DNA from: Myroides odoratimimus
GTDB taxonomy: Bacteria; Bacteroidota; Bacteroidia; Flavobacteriales; Flavobacteriaceae
Reading direction: 5' to 3'
NCBI RefSeq assembly: GCF_030326305.1
Contig: NZ_JACAKB010000015.1
Span: 1 to 64,000, forward strand
Length of the DNA stretch: 64,000 nt
The notes under the pieces: generated by a model
Database searches by the model: none
What the model was told of the DNA's origin: nothing
Seen by the model: only the letters and a program-made list of their open reading frames with translations
Position numbers and translations under genes: made by a program
Shown here: one piece after another, positions 56,227 through 64,000 of the stretch
Layout of the letters: each line of letters opens with the position of its first letter
Numbering within the stretch: the first letter of the stretch is position 1

Positions 56227-57429
56227 ATGAAAAATAAATCATATACAATCTTATCTATGATCTTATTGCTTATTACAGTAATAGGATGTAGTAAAGAACC
56301 ATCTCAGAGTGGTGGTTTTGAAGGAGAAAAAGATTATAAGTATTTCTTATTATCAGCATTGGGAAGTTGGCCTAATACGGTTCATTATATTACAGCTACC
56401 AATGATGTGACACAAGGAGTTATGGATCTGAATAGAGAAGGTGATGAAATTAACTCTAAAGGAACGTATTCTTATATCGTTAAGAATGGGTATATCTATA
56501 ACTATAAAACAGATCAAGGAGTATTTAAAAAGTTTAAATATACAAATGATAAGCTAGTTACAGAGATAGAAGTACCTTTCTCTTATATTAATGATGTGAG
56601 TGCTTATACATGGGCTGATGATAACACTTTGATTCTTTTTGGAGATACAAGTGATATAGAGCGCATCCGATATACAGTTTTTAATACAACAAATCTTAAA
56701 ATAGTAAAACAAGGAGAAGTGTCTGGCCTAGAGCCTTTCCCTCAAGGATATGACCATTATTCAATAGGTTCTGCAGCTTATATAGATGGAGTATTGTATT
56801 TACAGTACGGTTTTAGAAATGCGAAGTGGTTGACACCTAATTTCTATAATATAGCTTCTATTTCGTACCCAGATTTTAAAGTAATCAAATCAGAAGCAGA
56901 TACTCGTAGTAGTGGTGCTAGTAATGGTTCTCCTTATTTTAAAACTTCTTTTGTAAAGGATAATGACAGCTTCTACTATAGTTGTTTTACACGTACAAAT
57001 TCAGAGGCTAAAGATATTTATCTATTTAGAATTAAGACTGCAGAAGGGGTATTAGATAGATCTTACGAAATTAATTTGACGCAAGTATTAGGAGGATTAA
57101 AACCTGAAACAGCGATGAATTATATAGGAGACAATAAAATGATTATTGGTTATAGAGATCCAGCTAAAGGAGGAAGTTATAATGGAAAATACGCTATTAT
57201 CGACTTAGAGACTAGATCAGTTGTAAGACAGTTGACAGAATTACCTTTAGATGAACCGTATGAACTAGGTTTCTTTGTTCAAGATAAGAAAGTCTACTTC
57301 GCGATTAATAGTGCAGAAGAAGGAAACTACGTTTGGGTTTATGATCTAAAAACAGACAAGGTTACTAAGGGAATGACACTTCCTGATAAGATATCAGGAT
57401 TTGCACGTTTCGATAAATTCTATGACTAA
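56227..57429 (+). CDS. DUF4374 lipoprotein (XusB-like)
   Basis: A 400-residue lipoprotein (lipobox VIGC, C21). The mature part has repeated four-strand units characteristic of the DUF4374 beta-propeller, for example GEKDYKYFLLSALGSWPN, and a final DKISGFARFDKFYD blade. In Bacteroides XusB, a DUF4374 lipoprotein binds ferric siderophores at the cell surface and hands them to XusA. The gene begins 9 bp after the receptor stop. The PepSY reductase XusC expected in that system is not within the window. Confidence 0.85.
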   Translation: MKNKSYTILSMILLLITVIGCSKEPSQSGGFEGEKDYKYFLLSALGSWPNTVHYITATNDVTQGVMDLNREGDEINSKGTYSYIVKNGYIYNYKTDQGVFKKFKYTNDKLVTEIEVPFSYINDVSAYTWADDNTLILFGDTSDIERIRYTVFNTTNLKIVKQGEVSGLEPFPQGYDHYSIGSAAYIDGVLYLQYGFRNAKWLTPNFYNIASISYPDFKVIKSEADTRSSGASNGSPYFKTSFVKDNDSFYYSCFTRTNSEAKDIYLFRIKTAEGVLDRSYEINLTQVLGGLKPETAMNYIGDNKMIIGYRDPAKGGSYNGKYAIIDLETRSVVRQLTELPLDEPYELGFFVQDKKVYFAINSAEEGNYVWVYDLKTDKVTKGMTLPDKISGFARFDKFYD

Positions 57430-57496
57430 TAAATTAGAATAATAAGTTTGATTTTTTATAGGAAGGAATATCTTTCTATTAGTTTGGTTAGGTTTG

Positions 57497-57524
57497 AAGC
57501 CACTTCCTTGGGAGTGGCTTTTTT
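57497..57524. terminator. Terminator between the XusB-like gene and the convergent lipoprotein
   Basis: AAGCCACT (57497-57504) pairs with AGTGGCTT (57513-57520), followed by six T. It slightly overlaps the end of the minus-strand gene. Confidence 0.8.
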
Positions 57525-58335
57525 ATTTAGGATATTCTTCATAAGCTTTGAACAAATTTCGGAGCATCTTGAACAGAGTCGTACTGTTTTCTTTGGTGCT
57601 TTTGAGTTTACTTTTTCGTTTAGCAGTGAAGGAGAACGATTCATTGGGTGTAAGGATAGTACCTTCTAAGTAGTTAGTATCGACTATGGAAGTTTGAAGA
57701 AGAGTAGGTCTATCTTTAGACATGGAAGAACAGATAAAACCATCTTGAGTCATTACACCTTCAAAACCTTCATTTCTTGTCGTACGTGCGATTATAGTAC
57801 CTTCATTTTGGAATAAATGGAAGTTCTCGATTTTAGAGTATTCTGTAAATTTAATTGGAGAATCTTGTTCTGAAAAGGTAAACTCCCATTGACCAGTTAC
57901 ATTAATAGCTGTATAAGTACTCGGAATAGAAAAACGAGGTTCTTTTGTCTTATAGGCTATAAAAGGGATGGTAATTAAAGTATTTTTATCTTTCTTATCT
58001 TCAAATACTCCTTTAATTGTATCGTTTCGTATAATCCCTTTTAGATAGATATGACCACTGTAATCTAAAGGGTTGATAAAACTATCACTTGTTATTTCGG
58101 TATATTCTTTTTGATTTGTAATTGGACCATCTGTAAAGATGGTGCGGTAACCATGAATATTAAGTGGAATGCTATCTAGTGTAAAAACAATAGGAATATT
58201 GATTCCTTTTATAGTGAAATCGGCTTTCCATCGGATAGAAGAATCAGTGTAATCTTGATTGCTTAATTTATCTGTACAACCATTCAAGAGTAAGATCATT
58301 AGAAAACAGCTAAGAAGATATCGAATAACAGACAT
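57523..58335 (-). CDS. Lipoprotein resembling the N-terminal domain of TlpA-like proteins
   Basis: A 270-residue lipoprotein (lipobox LNGC, C20). The pattern (DTIKGVFEDKKD, RFSIP, NVTGQWEFTFSE, FHLFQNEGTIIARTTRNEGFEGVMTQDGFICSSMSKDRP) resembles the beta-rich N-terminal domain that precedes thioredoxin in many Bacteroidota TlpA-family proteins. The thioredoxin domain is absent and the gene ends in a basic tail (FTAKRKSKLKS...). It is either a stand-alone domain or a truncated relic. Resemblance is by eye only. Confidence 0.6.
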   Translation of the reverse strand: MSVIRYLLSCFLMILLLNGCTDKLSNQDYTDSSIRWKADFTIKGINIPIVFTLDSIPLNIHGYRTIFTDGPITNQKEYTEITSDSFINPLDYSGHIYLKGIIRNDTIKGVFEDKKDKNTLITIPFIAYKTKEPRFSIPSTYTAINVTGQWEFTFSEQDSPIKFTEYSKIENFHLFQNEGTIIARTTRNEGFEGVMTQDGFICSSMSKDRPTLLQTSIVDTNYLEGTILTPNESFSFTAKRKSKLKSTKENSTTLFKMLRNLFKAYEEYPK

Positions 58336-58574
58336 GGATAGAAAATGTAGTGAAACAATTGGTTATAAACATTAAAACCCTTGTATAGAATGAACTATTT
58401 ATCCAAAGGTAAGCTTTTATAGTTAGCATCTATATCATCTATATATTACTTCTATTATTTTGATGTAAATAAGAATTTAAATAGAAGTTTTTTTATTATT
58501 TATTCTAGGTCAAAAAAGTATATATTTGATAGAGACAGAGAAGTTGTTTTGTGTTATTCTTATAACTCTTTTTT
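58336..58574. promoter_or_regulatory. Divergent promoter region
   Basis: This 239-bp spacer separates divergent genes. TATATTTG (58521-58528) matches the -7 consensus for the plus-strand membrane protein, but no -33 TTTG stands at the right distance. Confidence 0.35.
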
Positions 58575-59147
58575 ATGGATGAAAATATAGTAAAAACGCT
58601 TGTCAATAAATTAATGAAGTCAGCACAGCTTATACTGACTTTTGCTTATTTATTGGCTATTGGAATAGGGATGTTGTTTAATAATCAAAAGTATAATGCT
58701 TTTGGTATTAATATTTTTGATTACTCTTCTATATTTGATTTTTTGATAGCTCCCTTTGCAGATTTTAGAATAGTAGCTTTTGCTATTGTGACAATGGTTA
58801 TTACTTATCTATTGTTTAAAGGTGATGCATATTGGAAAGAGAAATTTCCTGCTAATTATAGTAAATCAACATTTAATCTTGAACAATATTCTTGGTATAG
58901 AAAAATAAAAGGAGGTGTGTTTATCCTTATTTTTATCTGGTATCTTATACTGATGGCACAGTATTATGGCAAGCGAGCTTATGTTGAAACACTACAACAA
59001 GAAATGACTAAAATAGAGTATATAGGAGGGGAAATGATAGAAGGAATCCTTATAGGGAAGACCAGTGATATGTTGTTTTTATATGTAAATCAAGAAGTAA
59101 AAGCCATACCTATATCTGCGAATCTAAAGACTATACAGGTTAAATAA
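58575..59147 (+). CDS. Three-helix membrane protein, unknown function
   Basis: A 190-residue protein with TM helices at about 17-37, 60-82 and 110-130. A C-terminal extracytoplasmic or cytoplasmic beta segment of about 50 residues follows, containing GGEMIEGILIGKTSDMLFLYVNQEVKAIP. This short beta unit resembles small SH3/OB-like modules that end other bacterial membrane proteins. No family was recognised. It is monocistronic. Confidence 0.65.
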   Translation: MDENIVKTLVNKLMKSAQLILTFAYLLAIGIGMLFNNQKYNAFGINIFDYSSIFDFLIAPFADFRIVAFAIVTMVITYLLFKGDAYWKEKFPANYSKSTFNLEQYSWYRKIKGGVFILIFIWYLILMAQYYGKRAYVETLQQEMTKIEYIGGEMIEGILIGKTSDMLFLYVNQEVKAIPISANLKTIQVK

Positions 59148-59148
59148 T

Positions 59149-59173
59149 AAAGGCTGTCTAATGGACAGCCTTT
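59149..59173. terminator. Bidirectional terminator of convergent genes
   Basis: AAAGGCTGTC (59149-59158) pairs with GACAGCCTTT (59164-59173) around TAATG; it serves the membrane protein and the thioredoxin-like gene. Confidence 0.82.
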
Positions 59174-59178
59174 CGCTT

Positions 59179-59766
59179 TTATTTCTTTGGAGCATTGTCT
59201 ACGAACATCTGCTTTACTTTAGCTACGTCATAGCTTTTATCTGCTTCTAATTCACCAGATGAAATTACATTAGTCGTTTTTCCTTCCCCATTGATTACGA
59301 TGAAGAAAGGATAACCTAATTTCTGTCCTTCAGGAGCATATTTTTCGAATGCTTTAGCATTTTTATGTTTAGCTGTATAATTTAAGTGATAATAAACGTA
59401 GTTTGCATCAACTACAGTTTTTATATCTTGATTTTTTTGTACAAAATCATTAAAACGAAGACACCATATACACCAGTTACCACCAGCTTGTACAAAAACG
59501 TTTTTGCCTTCTGCTTTAGCCTTTGCGATTAGTTCTGTTATTTTAGCATCACCATCTTCTTCTTCGTTATATGGTTTTGCTAACGCCTCTTTTTCTTTAG
59601 CGATAGCCTGTTTAGCAGCAGCTGTATCTATTACAGTAGTAGGTGTATTATCAGAGGTAGTTGCTTCTGTTTCTGTTGCTACTTGTTCTGTTTTAACCTC
59701 TTGTTTACAGCTTACTAATGTTAGTACTGTAGCTAGTACTAGAGATGATAAAACTAATTTTTTCAT
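59179..59766 (-). CDS. Thioredoxin-like lipoprotein with CIWC active site
   Basis: A 195-residue lipoprotein (lipobox LVSC, C20) with a Thr/Glu/Ala-rich linker to about residue 60 and a thioredoxin-fold domain. The motif WCIWC (C99, C102) replaces the classic CGPC, placing it with the Thioredoxin_7/DsbD-gamma-like group that works as periplasmic disulfide reductase or chaperone. The fold's cis-Pro lies in GYPFFIVING. Its periplasmic partner is unknown. Confidence 0.85.
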   Translation of the reverse strand: MKKLVLSSLVLATVLTLVSCKQEVKTEQVATETEATTSDNTPTTVIDTAAAKQAIAKEKEALAKPYNEEEDGDAKITELIAKAKAEGKNVFVQAGGNWCIWCLRFNDFVQKNQDIKTVVDANYVYYHLNYTAKHKNAKAFEKYAPEGQKLGYPFFIVINGEGKTTNVISSGELEADKSYDVAKVKQMFVDNAPKK

Positions 59767-59860
59767 ATTTGTTAGGTTTATGTATTGTTGTTTCTAAATG
59801 AAATTCTGCGAAATGTAATAAAAATTAATAAGATATTGTATATATAGGATTACATTTACC

Positions 59861-60445
59861 ATGAATATGGTATCTATTATGCTCAATATATTTTTTCAAC
59901 GTTTTAATCTATTCTCAGAAGAAGAGATAGGTATTATTGTAGCTTTATTTGCACAACGCAATATTGCTAAGAATGACTATCTCGTAAAAGAAAATGAATA
60001 CTGTGAAGAAATAGCCTTTATTGAATTAGGTATTTTTCGTTCCTTTTATACAAACGAAAAAGGAGATGAACTGACTTATTGTTTTCGTTTTCCAGATGAT
60101 TTGATTGGTGCATATTCTGCTTTTATTACAGGAGGAAAAAGTATTGAGAGTATCCAAGCGATTGTTAATACAGTAGTTTGGTCTATTCAGAAGAAAGATC
60201 TCGATGCTTTAGCAGATAGATTACCTCAGTGGACTACTTTCTTAAAGATTATTGCTGAGCAACAGTATTTAGAATTAGAACGCAGAGTGATACAGTTTCA
60301 GCGAGAGACTGCCTCTGAACGTTATAAGAATCTATTGATACATCACCCTAATTTTGTACAGTATATTCCGTTACAGTATTTGGCTTCTTATTTAGGAATT
60401 ACCCAAAGACATTTAAGTCGTATCAGAAAAGAGATTACTTTTTAG
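59861..60445 (+). CDS. Crp/Fnr-family transcription regulator
   Basis: A 194-residue protein with a cNMP-binding-like domain (about 15-130: YLVKENEYCEEIAFIELGIFRSFY) and a C-terminal winged helix (IPLQYLASYLGITQRHLSRIRKE). The cyclic-nucleotide pocket is degenerate, as in many Bacteroidota members. ATGs at codons 1, 3 and 7 all precede the same domain, so the exact start is uncertain. It probably controls the two redox genes immediately downstream. Confidence 0.9.
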   Translation: MNMVSIMLNIFFQRFNLFSEEEIGIIVALFAQRNIAKNDYLVKENEYCEEIAFIELGIFRSFYTNEKGDELTYCFRFPDDLIGAYSAFITGGKSIESIQAIVNTVVWSIQKKDLDALADRLPQWTTFLKIIAEQQYLELERRVIQFQRETASERYKNLLIHHPNFVQYIPLQYLASYLGITQRHLSRIRKEITF

Positions 60446-60506
60446 ACATTTGTCCAGTATTTAGACCTCTATAGGCTATTAGTTTTGTCTGCAAATCAAA
60501 TTAATT

Positions 60507-61532
60507 ATGCAGAACAATATTTTAATCGTAGGAGGTAAGGGGTTAGTAGGGGGGACTATAGCTCGTATCTTAAAAGAGCGAAATCCTCAATGTAATATAA
60601 TCTTAGGAACTAGAGCTCCTAAAGATCTACAAAAAGAAGTACAGATAGATGTCAATAGCCCATCTTCACTAGAAGCTATTCTATCTAGAAGTATCGATTT
60701 AATTATTTTATCTGTTAATGACCAGAAGGATCATGTACTTCGTTTTGCGATAGAGCATGGAATAGATTATTTGGATATCACTAAACCAACACCCGCTTTA
60801 CACAAGGCATTACAGATTACTACAGACTATACTAAGTTTAATAGCCGTATTGTATTTGGCTCAGGTTGGATGGGAGGAATTGTTCCTGGATTAGTAAAAT
60901 CTGCTGTGCCTACTACAGAAAAAATAGAGCGCGCACAACTGATGGTGTATTATTCTATAAAAGATAAAGCAGGCGAAAGTTCAGCTCATTTTATGGCAGA
61001 GCATGTTGCAACTCCTTTTGTTCAGTATCAAAAGAATCAACCTAAGGAGGTTTTACACTTTTTAGATAGTGAATCTTATTGTTTCTCTTTTGGGCTAAGA
61101 AATAGGCAAGTTTACAACTTTGACACTCCTGATCTGTATATTTTGAATCAAGTAGAAGCTGTACCTACCGTAAGTGTGAAGATGACTTACAACTCTAAGT
61201 TTGTAACTCGTGTATTAGGCTGGATGCAGCAGTTCGGTGTATTTAAGAGAATGTCTTTAAAGACAAGGAGAAAGATATTTGGAGGTAGTGGAGCAGGAGA
61301 TATATCAGTATTCGAAATCATTATTAAAGGCTCTCAGCAAGTAAGGAGAATTTTATTAAAGAGTGATAGAGGACAGGCAGAATTAACTGCTTTATCAGCC
61401 GTATTACATACAGAGGCATTAGTTAGTAATAAAGTTTTACCTGGGCAGTATTTTGCACATCAACTTCATGGAGAAAAAGCACTTTTCACAGGTTTACAAC
61501 AATATGATTCTATAACAGTAAAAGAGATATAA
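60507..61532 (+). CDS. NAD(P)-binding dehydrogenase-like protein (saccharopine dehydrogenase-like fold)
   Basis: A 341-residue protein with an N-terminal Rossmann motif ILIVGGKGLVGGTIARIL (about 5-22) and a saccharopine-dehydrogenase-like overall layout (GIDYLDITKPTPALHKA about 90-106). The middle and C-terminal parts are less typical. The reaction is unknown. Its stop shares one base with the next ATG (TAATG), so the two products are made together. Confidence 0.72.
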   Translation: MQNNILIVGGKGLVGGTIARILKERNPQCNIILGTRAPKDLQKEVQIDVNSPSSLEAILSRSIDLIILSVNDQKDHVLRFAIEHGIDYLDITKPTPALHKALQITTDYTKFNSRIVFGSGWMGGIVPGLVKSAVPTTEKIERAQLMVYYSIKDKAGESSAHFMAEHVATPFVQYQKNQPKEVLHFLDSESYCFSFGLRNRQVYNFDTPDLYILNQVEAVPTVSVKMTYNSKFVTRVLGWMQQFGVFKRMSLKTRRKIFGGSGAGDISVFEIIIKGSQQVRRILLKSDRGQAELTALSAVLHTEALVSNKVLPGQYFAHQLHGEKALFTGLQQYDSITVKEI

Positions 61533-62110
61533 TGAAGAGAATAACAGTTATCAATGGACATCCAAATAAAGATTCACTGTGTTTTGGATTAGTAGATGCA
61601 TATGTAAAAGGAGCCAGGGAGAGTGGAGCAGAAGTGAGAGAAATCACAGTAGCGAAGATGAGCTTTAATACGAACTTACAGTATGGTTATCAGAAACGCA
61701 TGGAACTAGAACCAGATTTAGTTAAGGCGATAGATGATATCAAATGGGCTGATCATCTTGTATGGGTACACCCTGTATGGTGGGGAGGACTTCCCGCTTT
61801 AGTAAAAGGATTTATCGATAGAATATTTCTACCAGGTATTATGTATCAGTACAGAGAGAATAGTATGTTATGGGACAAATTACTGAAAGGTAAAACAGCT
61901 CATATTATCACTACCTTAGATCAACCAGGATGGTATTATCGCTTGATATATGGAAGACCTAGTGTGAATCAGCTAAAGAAATCAACACTGCAGTTCTGTG
62001 GTGTATCTCCTGTAAAAGTCACTTATATTGGAATTGTTAGAAATTCTAAAGAAGAGCAGAGGCTGAAGTGGATTGCTAGAGTAGAACAGCTAGGCAAACA
62101 ATTGAAGTAA
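61532..62110 (+). CDS. Flavodoxin-fold NAD(P)H oxidoreductase
   Basis: A 192-residue protein of the NAD(P)H dehydrogenase (quinone)/KefF group. INGHPNKDS (about 7-15) binds the FMN phosphate, and WADHLVWVHPVWWGGLPALVKGFIDRIF (about 71-98) is the conserved FMN-isoalloxazine loop. It probably performs two-electron reduction of quinones or xenobiotics. It overlaps the dehydrogenase-like gene by one base, below a Crp-type regulator. Confidence 0.92.
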   Translation: MKRITVINGHPNKDSLCFGLVDAYVKGARESGAEVREITVAKMSFNTNLQYGYQKRMELEPDLVKAIDDIKWADHLVWVHPVWWGGLPALVKGFIDRIFLPGIMYQYRENSMLWDKLLKGKTAHIITTLDQPGWYYRLIYGRPSVNQLKKSTLQFCGVSPVKVTYIGIVRNSKEEQRLKWIARVEQLGKQLK

Positions 62111-62227
62111 GAGTAATCTTGATTTTTGTTTTTATAGATATGGTATAAGAACTATAAAAGTACGAGAAGAGATAAATCTGTACTTTGTCCTATTAAATCT
62201 CCTATAAGGGTAAGAATAAAGAATAAG

Positions 62228-62269
62228 AACGCTATTAGTTTTGTAATGTCAAAATAATAGCGTTTTTTT
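62228..62269 (+). terminator. Terminator of the oxidoreductase unit
   Basis: AACGCTATTA (62228-62237) pairs with TAATAGCGTT (62255-62264), then T-rich sequence. The 17-nt loop contains a TAGTTTTG that only by chance resembles a -7 box. Confidence 0.7.
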
Positions 62270-62320
62270 ATTCTATATAAATATCAACGTTATTATTCAA
62301 TTTTAAAAAAGACAACAAAA

Positions 62321-62626
62321 ATGGAAGAGTTTATAGACTTTGACAATTTAAAACGTCCTGTATTAGTACAGTTTTATGCCGATTGGTGTGCTCCATGTAG
62401 AACACTATCAGGTATAATAGATCATATAGAGGAGGATATAGAAGCTAAAGTAGATTTAATAAGAGCAAATATAGATCAATGTAAGGACTTAAAAGAAGAG
62501 TTCTTTGTTCGCTCTGTACCCACGATGATTTTATTAAATAAGCAGGGAGATATCTATTGGCGTCAGACAGGTGTTGTTGCTCCACAAGAGATTATGAAGC
62601 ACGTGTGGCAAGTAGATAAAGAATAA
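62321..62626 (+). CDS. Thioredoxin-family protein
   Basis: A 101-residue cytoplasmic thioredoxin with the active site ADWCAPC (C23, C26), the cis-Pro in FVRSVPTMILL and full length for a minimal thioredoxin fold. It may serve as an additional thiol-disulfide reductase. It starts the three-gene run thioredoxin-DUF2938-AraC with gaps of 17 and 15 bp. Confidence 0.95.
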   Translation: MEEFIDFDNLKRPVLVQFYADWCAPCRTLSGIIDHIEEDIEAKVDLIRANIDQCKDLKEEFFVRSVPTMILLNKQGDIYWRQTGVVAPQEIMKHVWQVDKE

Positions 62627-62643
62627 TTTAAAGAATTGAAATA

Positions 62644-63144
62644 ATGAATAACGTTGTATTATTAATTGAGTATGCTTTATTATTAGGCATAGGAGCTACT
62701 ATATTTATGGATCTTTATGCAGTAGCTATTAAGAAACTGTTTAATATTCCATCATTGGACTATGCGATGGTGGGTAGATGGATAGGATCTTTTACGAAAG
62801 GAGTGTTTAGTCACCCTAATATTATGCAGGCTACCCCAGTGAAGAATGAGAGAGCATTAGGATGGATAGCACATTACTTCATTGGTATAAGTTTTGCTTT
62901 TGTACTATTGGTAATTTGTGGTGTAGAGTGGCTTTTAGCACCTACATTTTTACCTGCACTAGTTATAGGAGTGGCTACGACAGTGTTTCCATTCTTTATG
63001 ATGCAACCTGCCTTTGGGTTTGGAATAGTAGCTTCCAAAACACCTAAACCAAATATAGTAAGGCTACGCAGTCTTCAAGCGCACACTGTTTATGGGATAG
63101 GGTTATATGTAGCAGGATGGGTATTATCTCTAATTATTAGATAA
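62644..63144 (+). CDS. DUF2938 membrane protein
   Basis: A 166-residue inner-membrane protein with four TM helices. ATIFMDLYAV, GRWIGSFTKGVFSHPNIMQATPV and VFPFFMMQPAFGFGIVASKTPKPNIVR match the DUF2938 family, often found with thioredoxin and AraC genes as here. Function is unknown. Confidence 0.88.
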   Translation: MNNVVLLIEYALLLGIGATIFMDLYAVAIKKLFNIPSLDYAMVGRWIGSFTKGVFSHPNIMQATPVKNERALGWIAHYFIGISFAFVLLVICGVEWLLAPTFLPALVIGVATTVFPFFMMQPAFGFGIVASKTPKPNIVRLRSLQAHTVYGIGLYVAGWVLSLIIR

Positions 63145-63159
63145 AAAGTAAGGATATAA

Positions 63160-64000
63160 ATGAGTCAAAGTAATAAAGATATAAGGGAAATAGAGTCAAT
63201 AGAAGACTTTAAGAATCATTTTTTGGTATCTGAAGGAGTCAATTGTGGTGAGTGTAATAAACTGCGCTATAAAGAAGGAGCAGGCTATATGGAAGTCTTG
63301 TCTTTGGCTGATTTGAGGCAACACAATGATTTGTTTTTAGGCAGTCGTACGCGTAAGCGATTTTACAGTATGGTGCTAGTAACTAAGGGAACAGTTACTG
63401 AAGTCATAGGGCATAAAGAATACCGCTTAGGTGAGCAGACAATGTACTTTGTGTCGGATAACCAATTACACCAAATAAAAGAATGGACTAATGATCTAGA
63501 AGGGTTTATGTGTCTATTTGATTCTGATTATTTTTTACTTTGTATCAAGCATCAAATCAAGTTGAATAGCTTTCCTTTTTTTCAATTGGACAAGGCTCCT
63601 TATGTGGAACTTACAGAACGTGAGGTAGAGATGATGTGTCATCTGTTTTGGAAGTTAAATCAAGAACAATGTCAAAAAGAAACTTTTAATGATGATTTAT
63701 TAGTGCGTATGTTTCTGAATATTATCTTAATAGAGGCAGAGCGAATATATAATCAACAGACTACATCAACTCCCTTTGTATTATCTAGAAAAGAGCAGTT
63801 AGTAGCAAAGTACCAATTATTGGTGACCCAGAATGCTATTGAATTAAAGCAAGTAAATCAATATGCAGAACTGTTACATGTACATCCTCATTACCTTAAT
63901 GATATAGTTAAAGAAATCACTAATCAGCCTGCTAGTTATTTTATTCATAAGTATCTGATAGAAGAAGCTAAATCAAGACTAATACAGACGAATGATACAG
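63160..64000 (+). CDS. AraC-family regulator, 3' end cut by the window
   Basis: From the ATG at 63160 the frame stays open to the window edge (280 codons), so the stop is outside. The N-terminal part is a cupin-type effector domain (about 35-150: FYSMVLVTKGTVTEVIGHKEYRLGE). The start of the AraC double helix-turn-helix is visible at about 235-280 (NQYAELLHVHPHYLNDIVKEITNQPASYFIHKYL). It lies 15 bp after the DUF2938 gene and may regulate the thioredoxin-DUF2938 run. Confidence 0.88.
   Translation, partial: MSQSNKDIREIESIEDFKNHFLVSEGVNCGECNKLRYKEGAGYMEVLSLADLRQHNDLFLGSRTRKRFYSMVLVTKGTVTEVIGHKEYRLGEQTMYFVSDNQLHQIKEWTNDLEGFMCLFDSDYFLLCIKHQIKLNSFPFFQLDKAPYVELTEREVEMMCHLFWKLNQEQCQKETFNDDLLVRMFLNIILIEAERIYNQQTTSTPFVLSRKEQLVAKYQLLVTQNAIELKQVNQYAELLHVHPHYLNDIVKEITNQPASYFIHKYLIEEAKSRLIQTNDT

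Noticed and set aside
57448-57669. Plus-strand 73-codon ORF after the DUF4374 gene
   Set aside because: It spans the terminator hairpin and lies antisense to the lipoprotein gene, so it is a shadow frame.
62236-62243. TAGTTTTG as a -7 promoter box for the thioredoxin gene
   Set aside because: It sits in the loop of a terminator hairpin and has no TTTG at the proper upstream distance.

Overview
The window looks like chromosomal DNA of a flavobacterium, probably Flavobacteriaceae of the Myroides/Flavobacterium type. The evidence is low G+C, few Shine-Dalgarno motifs, promoters of the TTTG-N19..21-TAnnTTTG kind, several TTG starts, and family content typical of Bacteroidota (TamB next to TsaD, Bacteroidota-type LptD, DUF4374 lipoprotein, LytTR two-component pair, DUF6266, CarboxypepD_reg TonB receptor). 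The genus is inferred from general resemblance only. No rRNA, tRNA or CRISPR array was found.

Layout. 1-2167: the end of an integrated element, with a tyrosine recombinase and a membrane/coiled-coil protein, abutting the 3' end of mnmE. An 11-bp piece of the mnmE terminus is repeated exactly 100 bp further out. 2168-4764: mnmE and a two-domain universal stress protein. 5622-16050: the most interesting block, a probable synthase-dependent exopolysaccharide locus. It has a processive GT2 synthase, a TPR/beta-barrel exporter, a DUF4838 putative glycosidase lipoprotein, a DUF1573 lipoprotein and galE. A small membrane protein and a HEAT-repeat protein precede it, and a membrane-tethered AraC regulator follows. 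16624-28695: accessory and small genes: an acyl-CoA hydrolase pair, a DUF6266 pseudogene broken by a stop and a frameshift, an outer-membrane protein, a WGR-like/beta-propeller protein, a LytS/LytTR pair, small lipoproteins and a 154-bp MITE-like palindrome.

28696-42396: conserved housekeeping. A minus-strand run tsaD-rsmE-AI-2E transporter-methyltransferase diverges from tamB; then come pfkA-gap-GlcNAc-kinase-like-mgsA and a secreted choloylglycine-hydrolase-family enzyme. 42472-50623: ridA and lptD, divergent from amidase-MCE-two Fe-S proteins-161-aa conserved protein. 50708-57429: a GH3/beta-lactamase fusion, then a TonB receptor plus DUF4374 lipoprotein resembling the XusA/XusB xenosiderophore pair. 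57523-64000: redox and regulatory genes (Crp/Fnr regulator, dehydrogenase-like protein, flavodoxin-fold oxidoreductase, two thioredoxin-like proteins, DUF2938 protein) and a partial AraC regulator cut by the window edge.

As a whole the window is rich in cell-envelope functions: LPS export (LptD), envelope lipid transport (TamB, MCE), peptidoglycan turnover (amidase, GH3), exopolysaccharide and iron uptake. Many genes are separated by unusually clean hairpin terminators, including a perfect 50-bp palindrome at 42411-42460.
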